The notes: a model not told the origin generated them from the sequence alone. Counted from the first letter of the stretch, positions 1-12,009 are shown. The stretch: 64,000 nt of DNA from Anoplopoma fimbria (GCF_027596085.1 NC_072451.1:10927098-10991097); one strand, 5' to 3'. Numbers and translations: made by a program.

Positions 1-3000
1 CTAAGCTATTCTTTCTATACTCCAACAAAACTACTCTTATAACACCGGCACTCGGTCCAACTCCATCTCAAGTTTCCACAGTTGTGTCCACTCTTCTGGT
101 AACAAGTTACATGGGACAGTAACAGACTTTTGGTATGACAATATGATCATGTAAGTGTAACTGTTCGTCACCATCAAACTATGCAAAGGCCAGCTCACTG
201 AACCTTTTCGGGGCAAGTTTGGAGGGGATTGGAGGAAATGGAATGGAGTAGTGGGACAAACACACGCGCACACAACAGTTGAGTAGCCACAGTAGAACAT
301 ATGCTACCATATGTTGAAATCAAGATACATGTGGATGAAGTCATGATGTATAAATGCAATACTGACAGAGCAATATCAATAGAGATATTAAGTATTGTAG
401 TAATGTTAGAAATGGTCAGAGATGAACTGAAATGTTAGATCATGATATCAGTACGTGAGGCTGGTAGAGGGACAACACACAGCTCATTATTTCTAATTAC
501 CTCCTCCTCTCAGTCTTGTTTCATTAAGCTTAAGGCCCACCTGTTTTAAGTGAGGTGGAAAACAATACTGTGAGAATATAAAAAAACATCAATCATTTGA
601 CTTAAAATCTTTAGCCTTTCTGTGTGCACGGCGATCATGGATTCAGTGAAACACATGAACATGCTGAGCTGCTCTTTATAACTCTTGCTAATTAGTGAAT
701 AATTATTGTAAAGCTCTTAGTTCTTCCTTCCATCTGAAGTGGGTTATGGAGCTCCATCACAGGTTGGACAGAAGAAGGAAGGGAGGTAAAACAACAATAA
801 ATCATATAAGTGTGCTGTTGTATGTCCTGCTGAGAAAGAAAGAAGGAACTGTTTGTATTGTGTTTACTGTAAGAAGATAATTGAAGTGTGTGTTTGATTA
901 TGTTTGTCTTTACTCTTGTGTGTTTTTTTTCCCCCTATTCAGCCTGTTGTCTCCTGCAGGCATAAGGTGTATGGCTGGGCTCTGACAGGGTGATAAACAC
1001 CAAGCATACATGATTGACCGCTGGTATCATTCATGTTATTTTCCTCCCCATCTCCACCAGCTTACTCTTCCTTTCATTCTCCTCCGTCATTAAATAAATT
1101 AAAAAAATCTGAGTCCTTTGAAATAAAATGCTAGCTCTCTTTCACTTGATGCTTTTCTAGAGTGAAAAGCATGCAAACCGAGGGAGCTAAATTCAAGGTT
1201 TTTGTGGTGTTTGTTGACCAGGCCAACACAGTGAAAACCACTCCAGTGAGAGCTCTGTATAGATGTCACCTGTTCAACCATGAAGAGATGCTGATGAAAT
1301 GAAGACTGGATGGAAAAAAACATTTGTGAGAACTGAGATGAACTGGTTAAAAGCTGCTGTTGGTATTTTGCACCCACATTTCTGTTTTTTCTTGTCTGTC
1401 AGCTTGACACATGAGTTGCTGGCTCTATTCTGTCAGGTAAATTACTAATCTCCACTTCTGGCTTTAGAACCCCAGTAAATTCCATATAAACTGTGGAGGA
1501 AAGCCTTGTTCAGCTAGCAAGTGTGTACTCTCTCTTGCCTTATGTAATGAAAAATAAAAACACAAACCATTTTTTATTTAGCTCCAAAATATTTTTTTAC
1601 TTTTATTAATTATTGTAAACTTAAGATATATATATATATATGTGTGTGTATTTTCTTTAATGTACAGCCTCTACCAGCAGAAGAATGTCCATCCTGCTCC
1701 CGTTTGCTTTTCTTTTGGTTTACATTTTGTCAATTTCCTTACCTTTTACACATCACAAATTCATTAGATTGATGTTAGGTTCACATCTGAATTGTTACTG
1801 GAGATTCAGATGTAACAACCTAAAATTTCCCCTCCATCCATAATAGGGCCCAGGATTATCTGTTGCGGGTCTGTGCTGGGACCTTGCTAGGTCCTTGACT
1901 GAAAGGAGAACCCCCACAATGATAGTGAACCCGGTGCCAACTCGTAACGACCCTATAGTGCCATATGTTGAAACCAGTTGCAATGGTCTATCCACCAATT
2001 CAGCAGTGATCATAGAAGCTGAGGTGGTTTACTGCACCTCAAATCAACTGTTCTTATCATAATTATGTGTGTGAGGTAGTGTGCTTCCCACACAGAGCAT
2101 TATTTAATGATTAGGCTTTTATCTTATCATGGGCATAACATGATGATCAGGTCACGGAAATGTTACGCTGAAGCTTTTTGTAGAACCGATAAAAGATTGG
2201 TGTTATTATGCATAAAATAGTGAAAGGGATAAATGGTCTATTCGGTCCATGAGAGCTCTAAAAGATGCATTAATCAACAGAGTTAGCCTAATGGAAATTA
2301 AAGCAATAGGGAAATTAATTATATACAGTAAGAAATAACTCATCTGAGCAGCTGATTTATGTGCAGTGGTACTGTCACAGCCCAGGACTAACTTACTATG
2401 GTTTGTACACAAAGGAAGAATTCTATTTCAAGCTACATTTGTTGTAGTTCAGCCTTTCAGAAATAACGTTTTTAGTGTTGTTAGATAACTTTTTCTCCTG
2501 CTTGGCTTAGAGGGAGGCACACACCTGTGAGTTATATTCATTTAGGAAAGTCAACTGAAAAGACAAAATCAGTATTATTACTCAATATTTATATTCCACA
2601 TTAGTAAAAAAAAAAGGCCTATTTCCTTTTTAATACATAAACCTCCCAGCCTTAACTTTTGTTCTGAAATTATGGCAGGCAGGTCCATTTCTTTTTAAGT
2701 CCACCATTTTCTTCTGAATTATCTTTCTTTAGTGTGTGATGTTTGTTTTAACACTTAATAGTCAAAAAATGAATCATGGTAGAAGTAAAAGAAGGCAGGC
2801 TTGCATGGGCACATTAGGTGTTTTTTTAAAAGCACAACTATTAGAAGTTTTTCCAGGTTACACATTCATTTGAGTGTCTTTGATTCTTAGTGACATACGG
2901 CAGAAATGCATTGTATAACATCGGGAAAAAACAATTGGTTACTATGTGGCATCAGGGATTGCATTGTCGATGGGCTCTCAGATGAAGCCTCTGTACCATT

Positions 3001-4086
3001 CGAGTTAGACGTAATGTGGAATGTAATTGGATTTGAGATTGTCTGATACTACAATTTATGTTGAAGTGGATGTTTTGTGGAAGTACAAATGGTATAAATG
3101 GCAACAATTGTACAAGCCTTGTTTAATAATATTTTCTCTAATTTAAATAGTGACAGCAATGTTTATAACAAAGTGTGAAAGAGAATACATTTCAACACTT
3201 TTTATAATTTAATCCGTACAACTACTGCTCTGTTCAATTGCTTTGTAAGGTCCACCATCATGGCCTTTTCCCGGGCAACTTCCCTGAAAAGAACTTGAAA
3301 AAGTTTCCAGTTCTGGCGGATCATCTTCACCAGTAGAGTGGTGGTTCTACTGCATGTCTGTACATGGTTGTTGTACAGGTTCCCTCTGGGCAATGCACCG
3401 TCAGAACAGGCATTATGAAATTAATCCAAATCAAACACAGCAACTAGAAAGGTGCTGTCAGTGGATTAGCCAAACACATCGTCCAAAACTGTTTTGCAAA
3501 TTTAGTAGTCTAACATAGCCAGATCTATTTCCACACCATCATAATTCCGCACAACAGGAAAAAAACACGTTTTATATTTCTTTAAACCAATCACAGTCTT
3601 CTTGATCAGCACTAAGCACAGGTTTGCGGCAGCGGTACCCTGTGAAAGAGCAGGAGAATTCCATCTGAAAGAGGCGGACGAAGGCACATAAGCACATTTT
3701 ACATCATGTGAGTCAGACTAAGAAAGGCATAAGGCAGCTGCCAGGAGAAACCATAATTGTCATTGAAGACATCCACTGACCCAGCTCTGTCTACTTCTTC
3801 CACCTTGGTATCATCTTTGTTCAAGAATGCAGAGTTTTGTCTTTGCCTCACCAATTCGTTGCCAAAATGTCCTCTTTTGGCAGAACTGGCTTGGGGAGCC
3901 TAAAGATCTCCCATCTTCTCCTGCAGATGTGGCACTGGGTGTTTGAGAAGATTTCTTTGTCACTTAACTGTATCATTCTGTCATTAGGTCTTTTACTGGG
4001 ATGTATGGTTATTTTATTTCTGCTAAGCCCAACATTGTCAGCAGAGGGTGGTCTATGCATTATACTGAGCATCAGTAGCTAACGCC
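1..4086. other. Intergenic DNA, no gene recognised
   Basis: AT-rich sequence with short ORFs on both strands, none with a recognisable motif or splice context. A short (TA)n tract lies near 1627-1641. The stretch 3200-4080 has somewhat longer open frames on both strands and could be an old repeat, but I cannot name it. Confidence 0.5.
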
Positions 4087-4132
4087 AGTAGAGCAGAAGA
4101 AAGCCATCAGTACGTGATGAGCGAGGTGAAGT

Positions 4133-4362
4133 AGCTGTGTCCCAATCCAGCGGCCGCATATCCCAAGATTCATTGAGTGCCGGTGAAGTCCAGTTTTATT
4201 TTTTTTTATCGACATGGCGACTAGTGGGGGGCACGAAAAGCTGGTGACGCAAACAGGAAATCTTCTGTAGACCAGACGGTCTCATTTCGGGGACCGCTCG
4301 GTCGAGCCTTCATGGTATTCAAAGGCTGGGTCCTCCGTGGGCTGCTGGATTGGAACACAGCT
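4133..4362. mobile_element. Short MITE with AGCTGTGTCCCAAT terminal inverted repeats
   Basis: The 230-bp unit begins AGCTGTGTCCCAATCCAGC and ends with the matching inverse complement ending ACACAGCT. It is flanked on both sides by AGT (4130-4132 and 4363-4365). A related, unoccupied copy of the flanking sequence lies at 5073-5168, where a single AGT sits at the junction, supporting a 3-bp target duplication. The same family occurs as a 675-bp copy at 14740-15414. It has no coding capacity. A 3-bp duplication is compatible with PIF/Harbinger or CACTA-type mobilisation; the class is inference. Confidence 0.75.
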
Positions 4363-5072
4363 AGTGTAATCGGAACAGAGAGCGCTTCTGACCTGACTTG
4401 TATTTTCATATATTGACAAGTAAACTGACTTTAAACAGAAACATGTTGATATAAAATATGTATTCACTTGAGTAAAGCCTTAGTAACTGTAAAATGCAGA
4501 GACATTGAATTTGATTGTAGTTGGGACCGAGTTTTTCCGCGCTTCTATTGTTAAAATGGCGGAGCTCATTGAAATAATTCTGCTGACTAATGCTAAGCTA
4601 AAAGACGGTCTGGTTCTATGTGAGCTAAAGTTAGTTATATGTTTTAGATATCTTTGTTTGGTAATGACTGTGTGAAGTATGGCTGAATTGAGGGAATGTT
4701 TATAGAAACGTAGTTACGGAATGAGCCAGTGTCAGGCTGGAGGCTGGAAAGCTAATTACATGTACTGCTATGTGAATGCTAATCGCTGCTAACATGCTAA
4801 CGTATTAACTGTTATTACTACCTGTATGCTATCCCTCCAAAGCCACTGGGTCAGATGAAAATGTTTAAGGTATATGTTTTACAAAATAAGATCTCAGTCA
4901 GGATTCAATGTTGATGTTTCTTTTCTTGTCATGTCTGTGAGAAATACTGTGAAAAGAGAAGTTAGATTGGTATGGAAAGTAATGTGTGTTTATGGCATTT
5001 TATATTGTTGGCAATGATAGTGAAATGTTAGTTATGATGAGTTATATTTGTTAAGGTGTAAAGGAACAAGGT

Positions 5073-5168
5073 AGTAGAGCAGAAGAAAGCCGTCAGTACG
5101 GGATGAGCGAGGTTCAGTCTAATCGGAACAGAGAGCGCTTCTGCCCTGACTTGTATTTTCATATATTG
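5073..5168 (+). repeat. Duplicated segment representing the empty site of the 4133 MITE
   Basis: This segment repeats 4087-4132 joined to 4363-4418 (shared text includes TAGAGCAGAAGAAAGCC and AATCGGAACAGAGAGCGCTT), without the 230-bp insertion. The region 4420-5070 between the two copies is non-coding; it contains an ATGGCGGAGCTC near 4555 but no convincing continuing ORF. Confidence 0.65.
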
Positions 5169-5559
5169 ATTTACTCTTACCACTCTGTGAATGAGATAGT
5201 GTCAAGAGTCAGGTTGCTATAAAATCAGAAAAATCCACAAGAGACTTAAAATATCGACCAACTACACATTATTGATTTCTTAGAAAAACTTCAAGTGGTG
5301 TATTTGGAACCCCACTTGAAAAATTGGCTGCATCTTAGGTTTTTCAGATATGATTTTAGGCAGATTTGATAAATAAGCCCCGAAGAACAAACAAGCCAAA
5401 TTACAAATTACAAAGAATTGTACGATATACCCACTTCGACCACAATGTGGTCAGCAGTGGCAGAGTGCCTTTATAGAGGGAGGCTGAGAAGTGTGATAAC
5501 CTAATAATTCTGGAGGGGGAACCGGAGCACACCCTCCACTTCCCTTTTTAGGCCATGAA

Positions 5560-5925
5560 AGCTTGACAACGTCCAGAGCCTTCAGTATCTCAAAGCAAAT
5601 CTCATCCTTCCCTGGCGCCTTTGCCGCCCAGGAGCTTTTTCACTACCTCAGCGACCTCTGCCAGGGATATGGATAGGTCTTTTCCACGCCAACTAAGCCT
5701 GAAAGGCCTTCTTCTTCAGCTTCACGGCCTCCCCCAGTGCCTGTGTCCACCAGTTGGTTCTTAGGTTGCTGCCATGCACCGACAACCTTTTGACCACAAC
5801 GCCTTGTAAGTGCTTCTACACCTTCTTTTGAACATGGCCAACTCTGATTCCATGTCTCCTGTTCCCCCTAGGATGTTGTAAAGTTCTTCCGGAGGTGGGA
5901 ACTGTTGAGCTTGCTTATCACTCCT
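5560..5925 (-). mobile_element. Degenerate Rex3 LINE fragment (minus strand)
   Basis: Read in reverse complement, this stretch corresponds to the middle of the Rex3 copy at 21160-24146. Matching blocks cover the region around 22080-22340 (text such as GTCCACCAGTTGGTTCT and TTCTTCAGCTTCACGGCC) and the block near 22680-22760. Intervening sequence is deleted and the frames are broken. The fragment is far more diverged than the 21-kb copy, so it is an older insertion. Confidence 0.6.
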
Positions 5926-6285
5926 TAATCATGGACTTGTTTTAAATGCACATTAAACCAAGTTCATGGCATTCTCCACAATCACCTCTGTCTCTGACTC
6001 TCCTGCCAATGAAAACTTGAAATAATACCCAGTTAGCTCTTTCTTAGTTATACATAATCTGAGGAATCTGGCTTGACAGCAGTCTGTCATTCAAGATTCA
6101 TATTCATGATCTGACTGACTTTGAAAGGCTGTCTTTTCTTAAGCGTGAAACTATTAGAAAGTCAACCTTAACGTCTGAATTTCACACTGCCCCATCCTTC
6201 CTTTAGCAGATAATGACAATTTTTATTCCAGAGCACTCGCATCTCTTGTTCTCATCTAAAATCCAGCTACATGATCCAATAACTA

Positions 6286-6846
6286 CCGTATTTTCCGCAC
6301 TATAAGGCACACTTAAAAGCCTTTAATTTTCTCAAAAAACGATAATATAATCCGGAGCGCCTTATATATGGATTAATTCTGGTTGTGCTTACTGACCTCG
6401 AAGCGATTTTGTGTGGTACACGGCGCTCTGTCAAAATGTTTTAGTACGACTTTGGTAAACTACAAAGCCACACCGCTTGCAGCATTACGGCTACCGTAGT
6501 CAGGAGCGTCGCGGAGTAATACATACTGTGCTTCACCATAATATTACAGTGTGTGTGTATAAGGACCCCAAAATGGCACCTGTCAAGAGACACGCTTACG
6601 ACGCGGACTTCAAACTCAAGTCTATCAGTCACGCAGGAGAACATGGGAATAGAGCAGCTGCGAGAGAATTCAACATTAATGAATCAATGGTACGGAAGTG
6701 GAGGAAGTTTGACTGACTGACTGTTTTGTTTCGCTTAATGCGCCTTATAGTCCGGTGCGCCTTATATATGAAAAAAGATCGAAAATAGACCATTCATTGA
6801 CAGTGCGCCTTATAATCCAGTGCGCCCTATAGTGCGGAAAATACGG
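6286..6846 (+). mobile_element. Pogo/Tigger-like MITE with TA target duplication, copy 1
   Basis: A 561-bp unit flanked by TA on both sides (6284-6285, 6847-6848). The termini CCGTATTTTCCGCACTATA and its inverse complement are long inverted repeats, with further inverted blocks (ATAATCCGGAGCGCCTTATA and relatives) inside. A second copy in opposite orientation lies at 39404-39962. The interior keeps a short frame with a helix-turn-helix-like domain, and nothing resembling a DDE catalytic domain remains, so the unit depends on a transposase supplied elsewhere. TA duplication and the domain type point to the Tc1/mariner superfamily, pogo/Tigger branch. Confidence 0.75.
6573..6716 (+). pseudogene. 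N-terminal DNA-binding remnant of a pogo-like transposase
   Basis: The 47-codon frame starts at an ATG in good context (AAAATGGCACC) and reads MAPVKRHAYDADFKLK followed by a segment rich in His, Gly, Asn and Arg, ending NESMVRKWRKFD before a stop. The pattern, a basic start, F-K-L, then H-G-N-R-A-A and a terminal V-R-K-W, is that of the Brinker-type helix-turn-helix seen at the N terminus of pogo/Tigger-derived proteins. The catalytic domain is absent. The copy at 39534-39677 keeps the same frame and stop, with KAISHAVEHG where this copy has KSISHAGEHG. It may be a relic or a retained DNA-binding peptide; the former is more likely. Confidence 0.6.
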
Positions 6847-6848
6847 TA

Positions 6849-7882
6849 CTGAACTTTAGATCCTCAATATGAACACATTAATCTTGGCAGAACTAGTTTC
6901 AGGTAGTGTCACCTTTTAAATTGAATTAACCGTATTACCCTCAGGTGTGATTCGTTCATTCCTTTTGGAGATTTTTAAGCATTATTACCTCATGTTTTTT
7001 TATGACTCTTGTAAATGGTTTTAATAGTTATTTGTCGATCGTGGTGGTCTGGCCTTATTTGTGTTACTTTGGTTTTCTGATTGTGTGGTTGTCTGATGAT
7101 GAATCTTTCTTCAGCTCTCTCAAGAAAAAAAGATTTGAATCTTAAGGAAACCTGATTAAATTAAACCTAAAGGTGACAACACTTGTGTATATATATTCTG
7201 TATATATGGGTAAATATGTATAATTACATTAGCTTGTTACTCACAATCTATACCATTATTAGAAATAAATATATTGATAATGCTCTTTTTCTTGTGATTC
7301 CAGAAAAAGGAAGTAAAAGGAGTAGAGGCTGACTGGTATCTTCCCAGCCTGTAGCAACAGTACTTATTATACTTGGCACTTATTACGCATACACACATCC
7401 AGGCAAGAGCACATTGACAGCATACACATAAACAGCTTGATATTAAAACACCCAGCTCCTCTTCCCTCCTTTTTAGGTAAACAATCTCATCTTCCTCGTC
7501 CTCCCCAATGTAAATAACTTAAATCTCCTGCTCCTCCTTCTCTTCAATATAAATAACTCCGCTATTAAAAGGCTCATACTGTCACTTTCTCGCTGTCCCT
7601 CTTCCTGTTGGCTACTAATAAAGAAATGAATGACATGGGTTATTTATCCACATTGTAATACAATATTGATGGCTCAGAAAGCTGTCATAGATGTATATAG
7701 CTCCGTTAGAAACTGGGCGGTTAGTGGTGTATTGAGAGTAAATGTATTTTTTTATTATATCACCAATGGTGTATCCGTGTCTGAGATGTAGTGGTAAAAA
7801 TAAAGGCAAAGAAAATAAAACTTCTCCCGTATGAAAATAAAATAAAATAAAATTATAATTATTATAATTATTTAAAAACATT
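6849..7882. other. Intergenic DNA, nothing recognised
   Basis: AT-rich sequence without a supported ORF, repeat family or RNA gene. Confidence 0.5.
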
Positions 7883-7894
7883 ATCTCAGAAAAT

Positions 7895-8234
7895 GGGCTG
7901 CACGGTGGTGTAGTGGTTAGCACTGTCGCCTCACAGCAAGAGGGGCCCGGGTTCAATTCCCGGGCCAGACAACCTTCTGTGTGGAGTTTGCATGTTCTCC
8001 CCGTGTCAGCGTGGGTTCTCTTCGGCTTCCTCCCACAGTCCAAAGACATGCAGGTTAGGTTAATTGATGACTCTGAAATTGCCCATAGGTGTGAATGGTT
8101 GTCTGTCTATATATGTCTGCCCTGTGATAGGCTGGCGACCTGTCCAGGGTGAACCCTGCCTTCGCCCATTGACAGCTGGGATCGGCTCCAGCACCCCCGC
8201 GACCCTTAACTGGATAAGCGGTTACGGAAGATGG
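7895..8234 (+). mobile_element. tRNA-like SINE with 12-bp target-site duplication
   Basis: The unit starts GGGCTGCACGGTGG and carries an A-box-like TAGTGGTTAGC (about 7915) and a B-box-like GGTTCAATTCC (about 7950), followed by a fish repeat body (CATGTTCTCCCCGTGT, ACATGCAGGTTAGGTTAA) and an end reading GGATAAGCGGTTACGGAAGATGG. The 12-bp direct repeat ATCTCAGAAAAT occurs immediately on each side (7883-7894 and 8235-8246), the mark of LINE-mediated retroposition. The tRNA-like promoter makes a SINE the best reading. The family is common in fish genomes from memory; I do not assign a name. Confidence 0.7.
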
Positions 8235-8246
8235 ATCTCAGAAAAT

Positions 8247-8837
8247 AATACAATTACACTCACACCAGCGGTGGACTTGATAACTGTTTTCCACTATTTC
8301 AGATGGAAATATTGTACCTCATAAAATGGGAGCTCAAATCAAGTAATCTGATTGGTTAATTGCGTGATATAATAACCACCAACCACTGCTATGAAGTCTT
8401 ATTCCCCTGAACCTCTGAGCAGTTGCACAATAAATTGCAACAAAAAAAAATGTAAATAAAGAGCCAAATCATGAAATCAATATAATGCTAGCCTATGATG
8501 AAAAAGAGTGATATTCTAGCTGCTTGTGTACGTTCTATAGTAACCACTGTTCCATAGCAACCACCTCGGTTTGCACAGGCAGCCAGCCCAGGAAGATATT
8601 GTGAACATTATCATTTATTAATAAAAACTATGTAAATTGGAATGTGTCTTCAACTTTAGTAGTGCCATACTTGATTACCGTTTTCTTCGGGCCGAAAAAC
8701 GTCTCTTAGGTGTGATATAATCACAACATACCATGCCTGTGGTGAGCTACTGCTTTATTTTACTCCACTACACTTACTTCACATCTTTATTTGTTATCGT
8801 GCAGATTGTTATATACAACATACAGTGTGCAATCATC
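8247..8837. other. Intergenic DNA, nothing recognised
   Basis: AT-rich non-coding DNA between two dispersed repeats. Confidence 0.5.
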
Positions 8838-9112
8838 ATACAAAATATTCAATTCAATTTATTTAGTATAGCCCAAAATCACAAATTTGACTCAGAGGGC
8901 TTTACAATCTGTACACATGCAACACACTCTGTCCCGGAACCCTCACATCAACCCCTAAAAAAAACATTTAACAGGGAGAAAAAAAAAGAAAGAAACCTAT
9001 GGGAGAGCGACAGAGGAGGGATCTTTCTCCCAGGATGGACGGAATGCAATAGATGTCATGTGTACAGAGTGAACAACATAACAGAGTTACAACACATTCA
9101 ATGTATATGACA
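8838..9112 (+). repeat. Percomorph-type dispersed repeat, family not named
   Basis: The text from AATTCAATTTATTTAGTATA through CAGAGGGCTTTACAATC and GGAGAGCGACAGAGGAGGGA to ATTCAATGTATATGACA is one I recognise as a common interspersed repeat of percomorph fish. It has no coding capacity here, and the open frame across it (8733-9110) is not a gene. Confidence 0.5.
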
Positions 9113-9150
9113 TAAATGATTCATATAATATGAGTAAGAAATTAATTAAT

Positions 9151-9250
9151 TCATTCATTATCCGTTACCGCTTATCCTGTTAAGGGTCGCGGGGGGCTGG
9201 AGCCGGTCCCAGCTGTCATTGGGTGAAGAAAGGTTCACCCTGGACAGGTC
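9151..9250 (-). repeat. 3' fragment of the 7895-type SINE, reversed
   Basis: In reverse complement this matches the last ~100 bp of the SINE at 7895-8234 (GGATAAGCGGTAACGGAT end, CCGCGACCCTTAAC, GGTGAACCT). It is truncated at the tRNA-like end. The sequence from 9250 to the next element at 9520 shows nothing recognisable. Confidence 0.6.
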
Positions 9251-9519
9251 TCAGACTATCAGAGGGCTGTAAGAAATTCATATCATGAGAAATATAATGC
9301 CCTGTTGTAATGTGAAGAATGTCCACACAGATCTTGTGTTTCATCTCCTCAGTGACATTTTAAGTCACGTGCTTCATGTACATAATCATGTATTCACCAA
9401 GTCAGTTTTGTTTTTGTTCGCACACAATTACTTCAGCCTTCTGTTATCAATGCAATTTTCTTTTTTTATAAACACACTTAATGAAATAAAACCTTTTCTT
9501 TCTACTGCCCTTTCATGCC

Positions 9520-9636
9520 AAATTAAGTTAACTTGTTAACTAAGGTTCGGGAGCAGGGCCACGCCTCAACCACCTGACAAGTCTACTTATACCTGGTCAT
9601 CCCATGAAGCACTGTTCGTCTCCATCTTCTCGAAGA
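9520..9636 (+). repeat. A1 split direct repeat of the Ngaro-like element
   Basis: Begins AAATTAAGTTAACTTGTTAA and ends near CTCCATCTTCTCGA. It matches A2 at 12212-12338, which has about 12 extra bases after CCTCAACCAC. Confidence 0.8.
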
Positions 9637-9698
9637 CATAGTGCATTTCGTGCGACAGCTCAGGACGTTAGATTTAGTTTAAACAAAAGTAACTCACC

Positions 9699-11017
9699 AT
9701 GGATCCCGAACTGCAGATCAACCCATCAGATTCAGGCGACGATCTATTCGGCAGCGATTCTCCATCAGTTACGCCAACCCCACATCAGTCCGACCACAGC
9801 CAAACTCTCCAACAAAGCCTCATGTGCTCCGCAGTTCACATTCCCCGGCCTCGCCGGCTCCCGCATCCAAATCCACCGAGCTATATCCCTCCAACTCCGA
9901 CCCGATCTAGGGCGTCCTCTCAACCATCGACAAGGGCCAGGACCCGCGGCCACCACAGCCGCTGCAGACCCGGAAGCCGCCTCGACCTCTCTCCTCGCCA
10001 CCCGCCTCCCTCACGATCAACCCCCGTCAGCCCTCCACGGCACGCTGGCCGCGCGTCTCCTTCGTCCATTAGACACGAGACTAGCATCAGAGATTGGACC
10101 GTGGCTCATCTCCAGCATGCTTTAAGGGCCAACGCATCCCTTTCAGCCGCTCCGACAACAAAACGAGGTTATTCCAACTCTACATAGCATCCAGCAGATC
10201 TCCGGCCCCAACAGATTCCGAGCCGCCTCCCACATCGTCACGTGGGCCACCCACCGTCATCGGTGACGCGACGGCACCTCCTCCTCCAGGGCCGCATTCC
10301 AGCATCAGCAGCCCCCCCTAGAGGGGGCCAGGTTGTATTTCCCCCGTTCCTGCTCCCTCTGTGTCTGATCTCTCCAGGATAATCACATCCTTCTTTTCAT
10401 CCTTGTGTTCGCAGGCTGCACTAAATCTCATCATCCATTCCTCTACCCTTCCTTCAGCTGTAAACCATTACACGGCTTCTGCTAACAGATCAGCAAACAA
10501 CGCTTTCCCAGAGCTTCAACCAGTACCTCAAGGACCTCCACCGCAGGCAACACAATCTGGATCTTTCCAACCTCCTCCTCCATTTCCTACTGGTCTATCC
10601 CTCAGCCATCCAGTTCCTTCCCGGTCAAAAAATCTTACTCCAACTGAATTCGCTCTAGCTATCTCCCTCTACCGCGATACCATCTGTTCTATCCATCCAG
10701 ATCGAAGACCAGAGCTGGATGACTACCTCTCAATTATCCTCAACATGGCTTTACGTTTCGAGGGGACAGGCTTCTACAGCTACCATGTTCTCTTCGCTAC
10801 CCAGGCAGCAGGGCACTTACAACAGTTCAATCAGGGGACTTACTGGGGCACCCTCGACTCAGAGCTTTACTGCCAGGATGGATGGTGTGCAACAACTTTA
10901 ACCATCTCAGCTGCTCTCTCTCCAACTGCAGACTCCTGCACGTCTGCTCCTTCTGCGGTGGCGCTCACGCAAGAAACACCTGACCCCATAATCCAACCAC
11001 ACCGGCAGACTGACTAG
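9699..11017 (+). pseudogene. Gag-like region of the Ngaro-like element, frameshifted
   Basis: The N-terminal frame (9699-10187) starts MDPELQINPSDSGDD and is rich in Pro, Ser and Arg. It leads to a SAP-like stretch containing DWTVAHLQHALR that continues in another frame (10094-10321) as IPFSRSDNKTRLFQLYIAS, so a frameshift lies near 10130. The next frame (10361-11017) carries a conserved block, PTEFALAISLYRDTICSIHP then RRPELDDYLSIILNMALRF and GFYSYHVLFA, characteristic in my recollection of gag proteins in DIRS/Ngaro elements. A CCHC zinc knuckle, CSFCGGAHARNT, can be read around 10940-10978 in a shifted frame, and its last Cys codon is TGA. No function is expected from this copy. Confidence 0.6.
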
Positions 11018-11022
11018 CACGG

Positions 11023-11097
11023 CACCTCAGCACACCAGTCAAGGTAAAGGCTCTAGCTAACGTGCTGCAAAACCACCCCAATACGGACCTGGCAAAC
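11023..11097 (+). pseudogene. Fragment of the reverse transcriptase start
   Basis: In one frame this reads HLSTPVKVKALANVLQNHP then NTDLAN, resembling the start of the reverse transcriptase region of DIRS-type elements, where a STPV motif precedes a short helix and NHP. After this point the sequence jumps directly into recombinase, so the polymerase and RNase H were removed by an internal deletion. Confidence 0.5.
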
Positions 11098-11139
11098 CTT
11101 TCAAAAGCGTCACAAGAAGCCATCCTTAACAGCCTAGCT

Positions 11140-11995
11140 CGCGCACACTCTCCGCCTACCTAACCGGCTGGAACTGTTTCAAGGCGTACCTCAACACCTA
11201 CAATCTGTCCTTTGCCTCACTCGACGTCTTGTCAATCTGTAACTTCATCACCCACGCCCACTCCACTCTAAAAATCCGCTCCTCCACCCTCCAGACCTAC
11301 CTATCAGGAATCAACTTCATCTTCAAATTAGCCGGCGGAAGCCATTGCCCCTCTATCTCCCATGCCCACGTGTCCATGCTGCTCAAAGGCCTAAGAAAAC
11401 ATGAACCTATCCCATCTGTTAAACGCTTGCCGCTAACATCCGACCTACTCAGCCTCTGCATCCTCTCACTTCGATACTCATTCCCTTCAGTCGACCTAAC
11501 TTTGAAATCCATGTTCCTGCTTGCCTTCTTCGGCTTCCTCCGGTGCTCAGAATTCGCTCCAACTCCCATCTACAAGCCATCCCTCCATCCAATTCTGTCC
11601 GACATCACCATTCACACCCCAGACTCTCTCATATTCACACATTTCCCATCTACATCTTCCGTCTAAACTCTCTCCTCAACCCGTATGAGCCTCTATCAAA
11701 ATACATCCAGGCCAGGTATGCAGCACACGCCTCTCCTCAAGACCCACTCTTCACCGAAAAAGGGAAAATAGCCACCCGGTTCTGGTTCAACAAACATTTC
11801 TGTCGAATTCTTCACATCTCCGGCATATCTCCCGAACACTACTCAATACACTCCTTCCGCATAGGAGCAGCTTCCATGGCAGCCAGACTAGGCATCTCCG
11901 ACCAGACAATTGGAGTCTGGTCATCCTAGGCCTACCAATCCTACATCCGAAATAGCCTCAACGACCTTCGTCAAGCCCACGCTCACCTCAGCTCT
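11140..11995 (+). pseudogene. Tyrosine recombinase of the Ngaro-like element, broken
   Basis: The region reads as a tyrosine recombinase (phage integrase fold). The N-terminal SAM-like part includes LTGWNCFKAYLNTY and TLQTYLSGINF, the first catalytic Arg lies in FGFLRCSEFA (near 11540), and the H-x-x-R motif appears as HSFRIGAASMAARLG (near 11850). Frames shift around 11160 and again near 11650. An in-frame TAG at 11927-11929 sits just before the segment AYQSYIR that carries the presumed catalytic Tyr. In the family this enzyme integrates a circular cDNA without target duplication. The three lesions make this copy inactive. Confidence 0.7.
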
Positions 11996-12009
11996 ACCCA
12001 ATCTTTTGG

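Noticed and set aside
3202..4082. Possible host exons from open frames on both strands
   Set aside because: No conserved motif, no consistent splice sites, and both strands are similarly open.
7895..7970. A functional tRNA gene
   Set aside because: A- and B-box-like sequences are present but cloverleaf pairing is poor and the unit continues as a 340-bp retroposon with its own duplication.
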